Source: PHAA01 sp964457945 (GTDB taxonomy: Bacteria > Bacillota > Syntrophomonadia > Syntrophomonadales > Syntrophomonadaceae). From it: 10,167 nucleotides of DNA. The DNA lies in contig CAYWFX010000074.1 of NCBI GenBank assembly GCA_964457945.1, positions 1-10,167 of the forward strand, in the 5' to 3' direction. Positions 5,711-10,167 of the stretch are shown in pieces. Below the pieces are notes generated by a model, which was not told the DNA's origin, did no database searches, and saw only the letters and a program-made list of their open reading frames with translations. Numbering within the stretch: the stretch's first letter is position 1; the number at the start of each line of letters is the position of its first letter. The position numbers and the translations under genes are program-made.

Positions 5711-6157
5711 ATCATGTCAAAACATAAAGTGGCTACCGTAAGGAGAGAATCCCCCTACGAAGGCCCATTGTTATTTTTGTATAATAGTGAATATACAAAT
5801 TAACTGTCATCAAATATTCAGATTATTTAGTACCTGCCTTCTTTTCTTTTCGCAGCTTTTGGTGTATATGCGAATTACCAAAGGGTTTCAGACGTTTTTA
5901 AGCTGAAGCCCCTTTTGATATTTTCTGCAAATGGATGGTCAGGAGTGGCCCCTGGAGTAGCCGAAATAGATGAGAATAGCCGGATCAGGGATAAATACTG
6001 CATAACTGCTAAGGGCATAGCAGCAATACAATGAGGCTGAAAACATAAATGAGACACAACATATGGACGGTAGTTTACCAATAACTTGCTGTATACTATT
6101 AAGGTAAGACATTCTGTGTGTTAAAGAAGTAGCTACACCATATTGGGAGGGCAAAAT
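5711..6157. other. 447-base spacer between the two defence systems
   Basis: No supported gene is seen. It contains a TATAAT (5780-5785) without a usable -35, a terminator-like hairpin (5880-5916), a CTGCTA/TAGCAG hairpin (6006-6023) and a TATACT -10-like box (6092-6097) that may serve the following gene, flanked by TTACC (6075-6079) and GGTAA (6103-6107) half-sites. A 29-codon frame from 5714 lacks a ribosome binding site. No intron domain V or VI is recognisable, so the group II remnant upstream has no partner here. Confidence 0.5.
5880..5916 (+). terminator. Possible terminator of the ATPase-TOPRIM operon
   Basis: AAAGGGTTTCAG (5880-5891) pairs with CTGAAGCCCCTTT (5903-5915) with one bulged C and one G-U pair, 11-base loop, followed by TTTTGATATTTT. 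It is 170 bases after the operon stop codon, so the assignment is tentative. Confidence 0.45.
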
Positions 6158-9100
6158 ATGTCCAATTATGATTTTCATGCGTTGTTAGAACCGCTGGAAT
6201 TTCAAGAACTGGTTTGTGATATTGTCCAGCTCCGAGATGGCATTTTTCTAGAGACATATAAGGAAGGTCGCGATTCTGGTATTGACGGCTCGTATACTGA
6301 TGGCAATAAAAAAATCATTGTTCAGGCAAAACGCTATCAACAAGATTTTATGAGGCTGTATCGTGACTTGCAACATATTGAATTGCCTAAAGTACGTAAA
6401 TTAAATCCTGAACGGTACATCTTGGGTGTTTCGATAGACTTTACGCCTAAACAAAAAGATAAGCTCGTAGAGCTGTTCGAAGGGTATATTACCAGTACCA
6501 GCGATGTTTTAAGTAAAAAGGATATGAACCGCTTTCTGGGAGAGCCAGCATATAAATGGATTGAGCTTCATTATACGAAACTTTGGCTGCCCAGCATTAA
6601 TGTATTTGAAAAAACGTTAAATGAATCTGTGCATCGGGCTACTTATAAAGAGTCAGCCGAGGAACTTAAAGAGGCCATTAAAACATCCAAGGTTTTTGTC
6701 CCAACCAGAGTTTACCGCAAGGCGTTACATAAGTGGTCGCAAAATCATGTGATTGTTATTTCGGGAGAGCCTGGTGTAGGCAAAACAACAATGGCCTATC
6801 TTTTGGCATTAGCATATCTGCAACCAGATAATTTGGATGGATTTGTATGGGCAAATTCAATTAACGATGTCTATGCTAGGCTCGAAGACGAAAAGAAACA
6901 AGTCATAATAATGGATGACTTTTGGGGCAGTATCTTTCATGGGTATCATTCACGCAGAAATGATGAGAATCGACTGGATAAACTCATAAGGCGTATCGTA
7001 GAGTCGAAAAAACGTTTGATTCTGACGACAAGAGAGTACATTCTGCAACAAGGCTTACAAAATCATCCTGCACTTAAAGAAACACTGGAGCAATATGCAT
7101 TAATTTGTACTATGGAAGAGTATAGCGATGACGAAAAGGCCAGTATCTTATTCCGCCATCTCTATTCATCAAATCTTGAGTATGAGTATGTTGATTACTT
7201 GTATATGAATTGTAGTTGGATTGTACATCACCGAAATTATAACCCGCGCGTGCTGGCACTCTTTCTAGATAAAGAGCCAGGTAAAGATTGTTCGCCTCAA
7301 GACTATTATGAAGAATTGCGCGACTACTTTGACAATCCAGGTATCTTCTGGAAGTCTATCTTTTTAGATCTCTCCCAAGAAGCACAAATTGTAGCTATGC
7401 TTTTGCTGATATCATCGACTCCCATGCTTTTGATGGATATGGAGTGTTGCTATCAAAAATATATTCATAATTGCAGCGATCAAACAATGGTAAAGAATTT
7501 AGGTGACTGCATAGCAGAACTGGAGAAGACGATGATCAAGTCTTTCTACAGTGAGGAAGAGGAAGCGATCCTGTTAAAGTTCAGTATGCCGGCTGTACAG
7601 GACTTTATACATACACATATCAAAGAAAACAGCGAACGATCTATTCCGTTGATTTTACGATGCTGCAATTTCTATAATCAGCTACAATTTCTCTTAGAGC
7701 ATCAGTCAATGCATTGCAGTGATAGAGTTGTTGATCTAATAGTCCAACAATGTATATTGCACTACTACGACTACGATTACAGCTACATGGAATACGATGG
7801 GAGCTGGAATTGGAATGTAGATATTTCTTATGAACGTGGCTACCTGCATAGATTCTTTCATTTGCTCCGTTGTTGTAAACCGGAAAGACATCCTGCGCTT
7901 TATAGTTTTTTAGAAACACAAATAAAGGACTATTGCGTAAATATGGGTAGAGGCAATCTAAAAGCACAATACACAGATTTGCATAATCTGCCGGATATTA
8001 TTGTCCGTTGTATTAAAAAGGGTATGACTTTTACTGGAAAAGACATCATTGATAAATATTATGAGGAAGCATTCAGTGTATATCATTACCGAGCAATGAA
8101 AAAATTCCAAGAAGTGTTTCCTGAAGAGTATAGTATGTTTTATAACACTTATTTTAAGAAGATAAAAAGAGGTTTGAAGAATACTATACTATCTGAGCTA
8201 GAATTGCTTGATGATTTGTGTATGGAAGTCGACCTTGATGTGTTGCTCGATAGTATTCCAGATCTTCTTAAGGAATTTGGATTGCGCTATACAAAAGAAT
8301 TTGGACAGAAAATACTTTCCTTGTGTGGAAGCGAGCCGATATCTGTAAGCAGAGAGAAAGCTATATATGAAAAGTCACACGATTATATAGATCGAGAAGA
8401 GCGAGCGCTCAAAGCCGTTAAAGAGGATGCTGGTAATTGGCTTCTAGGACTTAGCGAAACGTACTTAGATAATGAGCAGATTGTTGAGATTATTTCAAAA
8501 AGTAGCCTTAATCTGGTACTTAAAGCGGAATTGAAGAAAGCACTCGACACTGGAGCTCCGAATTATATTTATGACTTCTTACAGACGAAAGAATCCATTG
8601 AACTGCTCTTTGCATCGTTATACGATTTAGGATCTCACATTCCTGAGCAAGAAAGTGGCCTTATTATGATAATGTTGTGGCACATTGGTCGGAGAAATCA
8701 AGAATTGCTTAAAAAGCTTATAGGTTTTTGCACGGAAAGCTTTCTAATGATCATGTATCGAGAAGAGCCCGTGCTACGCGTAAATCAATTTTTGTCGAGT
8801 GAGATCTATACATCCTATTTGAAAGATGATGCTCAGCTTCGCAAGGTTATTTTTGAAAATTTGATCCTAAGAGATGAACAGTGGGTACGTTTTCTCCATA
8901 TACCGATCTTCATTTTCTGTCATGCTTGCATGATGCGTATGGGATGTAAAGATGGAGAGTTAGAAGAATACTATCAGGAGTTATGGGGAGAGAATTTTAG
9001 CAAATTCAAGCGTATAGTCAGAAATGATGGGGGACATCAACCCAATATTTATTATGCAGATTTTGGCACCTATCATTTTAAGCGTTCTGAGTGGGAAGGA

Positions 9101-9577
9101 TGCATGTATAGGGTGTTCGAAGAACTAGACCCCTTTCACTTTAATCAAGTCTATGTGGAACCCATGATAATGAGCTATTTAGATAAATTGGGTAATGGAG
9201 ATGACGATCGCAAAGTCTTAAAACATATATCCCTTTGCAGAATGCAATGCGAATACGATGAAGCAGGAGTTCCACATTCTTTAAGTTGTGAAATGAATGA
9301 TGAACTATGTATGATTGATCACCTGTCAATTGCAGAAGGCTGGGATGCATTTCCAAGACAGATAACGAAAAGCAAATTAAAGGAACTGCAAAAAAATGAA
9401 ACAATATGCAAAAAAGATGGTGATAGATGGAGTATATGTTTATATGAAATAGAGGATATCGAGTTGTTAAAGGAGTTAGGTATTTATGATGAAGTATTAA
9501 GATTCCTGGAGGTACTTGAGCGTACGTACTCAAGATTCTTGAATGGTGATTATTCGCCAATAAAGAGACTGCCTTAA
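6158..9577 (+). CDS. Mrr-type nuclease fused to STAND NTPase (Avs/NLR-like defence protein)
   Basis: This 1139-residue protein has three regions. Residues 1-65 hold a restriction-endonuclease-like core: Phe15-Gln-Glu-Leu-Val helix, EGRDSGIDG with Asp39 and Asp43, then VQAKRY with Gln56 and Lys58, the D-(Q/E)-x-K pattern of Mrr enzymes. Residues about 178-330 form a STAND P-loop NTPase: Walker A GEPGVGKTT (203-211), Walker B QVIIMDDFW (Asp253, Asp254), and RLILTTRE (286-293). The remaining 800 residues are alpha-helical without recognisable repeats, the place where Avs proteins bind phage terminase or portal. By analogy, ligand binding would oligomerise the NTPase and activate the nuclease to degrade DNA. 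GGGAGGG six bases before ATG 6158 decides the start over an upstream in-frame TTG at 6143. The target and nuclease activity are not shown. Confidence 0.85.
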   Translation: MSNYDFHALLEPLEFQELVCDIVQLRDGIFLETYKEGRDSGIDGSYTDGNKKIIVQAKRYQQDFMRLYRDLQHIELPKVRKLNPERYILGVSIDFTPKQKDKLVELFEGYITSTSDVLSKKDMNRFLGEPAYKWIELHYTKLWLPSINVFEKTLNESVHRATYKESAEELKEAIKTSKVFVPTRVYRKALHKWSQNHVIVISGEPGVGKTTMAYLLALAYLQPDNLDGFVWANSINDVYARLEDEKKQVIIMDDFWGSIFHGYHSRRNDENRLDKLIRRIVESKKRLILTTREYILQQGLQNHPALKETLEQYALICTMEEYSDDEKASILFRHLYSSNLEYEYVDYLYMNCSWIVHHRNYNPRVLALFLDKEPGKDCSPQDYYEELRDYFDNPGIFWKSIFLDLSQEAQIVAMLLLISSTPMLLMDMECCYQKYIHNCSDQTMVKNLGDCIAELEKTMIKSFYSEEEEAILLKFSMPAVQDFIHTHIKENSERSIPLILRCCNFYNQLQFLLEHQSMHCSDRVVDLIVQQCILHYYDYDYSYMEYDGSWNWNVDISYERGYLHRFFHLLRCCKPERHPALYSFLETQIKDYCVNMGRGNLKAQYTDLHNLPDIIVRCIKKGMTFTGKDIIDKYYEEAFSVYHYRAMKKFQEVFPEEYSMFYNTYFKKIKRGLKNTILSELELLDDLCMEVDLDVLLDSIPDLLKEFGLRYTKEFGQKILSLCGSEPISVSREKAIYEKSHDYIDREERALKAVKEDAGNWLLGLSETYLDNEQIVEIISKSSLNLVLKAELKKALDTGAPNYIYDFLQTKESIELLFASLYDLGSHIPEQESGLIMIMLWHIGRRNQELLKKLIGFCTESFLMIMYREEPVLRVNQFLSSEIYTSYLKDDAQLRKVIFENLILRDEQWVRFLHIPIFIFCHACMMRMGCKDGELEEYYQELWGENFSKFKRIVRNDGGHQPNIYYADFGTYHFKRSEWEGCMYRVFEELDPFHFNQVYVEPMIMSYLDKLGNGDDDRKVLKHISLCRMQCEYDEAGVPHSLSCEMNDELCMIDHLSIAEGWDAFPRQITKSKLKELQKNETICKKDGDRWSICLYEIEDIELLKELGIYDEVLRFLEVLERTYSRFLNGDYSPIKRLP

Positions 9578-9944
9578 TATATGCTCCACGCCTACTTAAG
9601 AGCGATTGTCAAATTGCGTACCTGATTCTCGCTAGCAAATGTGTCAGCAAATTTCCAATCAGGATTGTCCTTAATTATCTGTGGTATGTTGCTGTACTTC
9701 CAGGCAGGTGAACTGTTCTTCGTGCTCTGACACAGCAATATGCAGCTATTCTAGGCTTGGGCTTAGAATCTTTATTTTTGGTAGGGATAGCGATTACTGT
9801 CTTTTCTATTGGGCTCATCCTAACTATAAATTAAAAGAGAAAAGGCATCGCTGCCATGAATGACAATAATGCCTTAATTGCTATATTTCATAACGAAAAA
9901 CTACATCTCCCGATCGAAAAACAGTGAAAATGTTGCTTTTAACA
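9578..9944. other. 367-base region between the STAND gene and tRNA-Leu
   Basis: It holds no intact gene. Contents are a CCTGATT (9621-9627) / AATCAGG (9657-9663) inverted repeat that may help end the STAND transcript, a frameshifted membrane-protein remnant (9626-9834), and AAGGCAT (9842-9848) / ATGCCTT (9869-9875). I looked for a copy of the tRNA 3' end (an att site) here and elsewhere in the window and found none. Confidence 0.5.
9626..9834 (+). pseudogene. Decayed small integral membrane protein, frameshifted
   Basis: Two frames read as consecutive hydrophobic helices. In one frame 9626-9730 encodes FSLANVSANF and then GLSLIICGMLLYFQAGELFF before a TGA. In another frame 9736-9834 encodes QYAAILGLGLESLFLVG and then IAITVFSIGLILTIN followed by TAA. 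A single frameshift around 9712-9730 would join them into a two-helix protein of about 68 residues. There is no ribosome binding site or clear start, and a TGA lies just upstream at 9623. I do not recognise the family. Chance hydrophobicity in AT-rich DNA is the alternative. Confidence 0.35.
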
Positions 9945-9945
9945 T
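9930..9945 (-). terminator. Weak possible terminator after tRNA-Leu
   Basis: On the minus strand ATGTT/AACAT with a 6-base loop is followed by TTTTCACTGTTTTT. The stem is only 5 bp and overlaps the last base of the encoded CCA, so this is tentative. Confidence 0.25.
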
Positions 9946-10029
9946 GGTGCCAGAGGTGGGACTCGAACCCACACGCCTCGCGGCACACGATTTTGAGTCG
10001 CGCTCGTCTGCCAATTCCGACACTCTGGC
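9945..10029 (-). tRNA. tRNA-Leu, anticodon CAA
   Basis: The 85-base gene folds as a class II tRNA: acceptor stem GCCAGAG (10023-10029) with CTCTGGC (9949-9955), discriminator A, and an encoded CCA end (9945-9947). The anticodon loop is CTCAAAA with CAA at 9993-9995, reading the UUG leucine codon. There is a long variable arm with GCC/GGC pairing, and a T arm GTGGG-TTCGAGT-CCCAC. The 3' end faces the defence genes, the usual side for island integration. A perfect consensus promoter lies just upstream. Confidence 0.95.
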
Positions 10030-10042
10030 TCAGGATAGTCAA

Positions 10043-10057
10043 ATCACCACAGGTGAT
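10043..10057. repeat. 15-bp palindrome between the tRNA promoter and the tRNA
   Basis: ATCACC-ACA-GGTGAT is a perfect 6-bp inverted repeat with a 3-base centre. It lies just after the predicted transcription start of the tRNA-Leu and 13 bases before the mature 5' end, so it would be a hairpin in the 5' leader that RNase P removes, or an operator. Confidence 0.5.
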
Positions 10058-10066
10058 GCAAAAATT

Positions 10067-10095
10067 ATTATACTGGGATATGAATTTATTGTCAA
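10067..10095 (-). promoter_or_regulatory. Perfect sigma-A consensus promoter of tRNA-Leu
   Basis: On the minus strand TTGACA (10090-10095) and TATAAT (10067-10072) are separated by exactly 17 bases. Both boxes match the consensus fully. Transcription should start near 10060, about 30 bases before the mature tRNA. Confidence 0.9.
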
Positions 10096-10112
10096 GGCTT
10101 GGACGAATCGGA

Positions 10113-10167
10113 TGTTGTTAATCAGTGATAATGTCATGGTATAACTCATCAGGGAAAATGTCATCCC
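10113..10167. mobile_element. Possible terminus of an IS21-like element, cut by the window edge
   Basis: Two imperfect 17-base direct repeats, ATCAGTGATAATGTCAT (10121-10137) and ATCAGGGAAAATGTCAT (10148-10164), agree at 15 positions and are 27 bases apart. IS21-family ends begin with TG and carry several such transposase-binding repeats; a TGTTGTTA at 10113 could be the tip. No transposase is visible because the window ends, so this is a pattern-based guess. Confidence 0.35.

Noticed and set aside
5711..5770. Possible 3' end of the group II intron (stretch ending CCCCCTAC)
   Set aside because: No domain V hairpin with a GAAA loop and no bulged-A domain VI can be drawn, so a splice end cannot be supported.
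5714..5803. 29-codon ORF after the TOPRIM-like gene
   Set aside because: It lacks a ribosome binding site and has no recognisable feature.
6143..6157. TTG start five codons upstream in the STAND gene
   Set aside because: It would place the start inside the GGGAGGG ribosome binding site that serves ATG 6158.
5875..6178. Minus-strand frames in the spacer before the STAND gene
   Set aside because: They lack ribosome binding sites, overlap each other and run into the STAND gene start; compositional shadows are more likely.
9878..10144. 88-residue + strand frame containing MVPEVGLEPTR
   Set aside because: It is the antisense of the tRNA-Leu gene; this peptide is a well-known false annotation from tRNA complements.

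Overview
The window looks like a chromosomal contig from a low-to-moderate GC Clostridia-type Bacillota. The evidence is strong AGGAGG-type ribosome binding sites, sigma-A-like promoters (one a perfect TTGACA-17-TATAAT), a 3-hydroxybutyryl-CoA dehydrogenase tail, a Mop/TOBE molybdate-binding protein, an Rmd1/YagE (DUF155) membrane protein and a group IIC-like intron fragment. A syntrophic or anaerobic fermenter would fit, but the sequence does not settle the species. The 100-N gap with identical 55-bp flanks points to a short-read, probably metagenomic, assembly.

Left part (1-2556) is ordinary chromosome. It holds the end of a 3-hydroxyacyl-CoA dehydrogenase (+) with a long hairpin terminator, a membrane-anchored protein with a peptidoglycan-binding-like tail (-), a Mop-type molybdopterin/molybdate-binding protein (-), an Rmd1/YagE protein (+, split by the artefactual gap but intact once the duplicated 55 bp is collapsed), and a small Cro/C1-type regulator (-).

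Middle part (2557-3403) is non-coding and rich in inverted repeats. A consensus-like promoter precedes a three-tier nested stem structure (about 2803-2903), followed by two more hairpins, then an unannotated 46-residue ORF with an excellent ribosome binding site and its own terminator. A group IIC-like intron 5' fragment begins directly at the terminator's T-run (from 3404). It lacks its reverse transcriptase and domain V, so it is a remnant.

Right part (3880-9577) is a defence island. First comes a two-gene, translationally coupled operon of an AAA15-type ATPase and a TOPRIM-like partner (RloA/RloB- or PARIS-like architecture). A 1139-residue protein with an Mrr-type nuclease domain, a STAND NTPase and a long helical C-terminal half follows (Avs-like architecture). 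Both are predicted to be sensor-plus-nuclease anti-phage systems by family analogy; nothing in the window proves activity.

The island ends at the 3' end of a tRNA-Leu(CAA) on the minus strand, a typical integration hotspot position. The decayed remains of a small membrane protein lie between them. Beyond the tRNA promoter, two 17-nt direct repeats at the window edge resemble the end of an IS21-type element.
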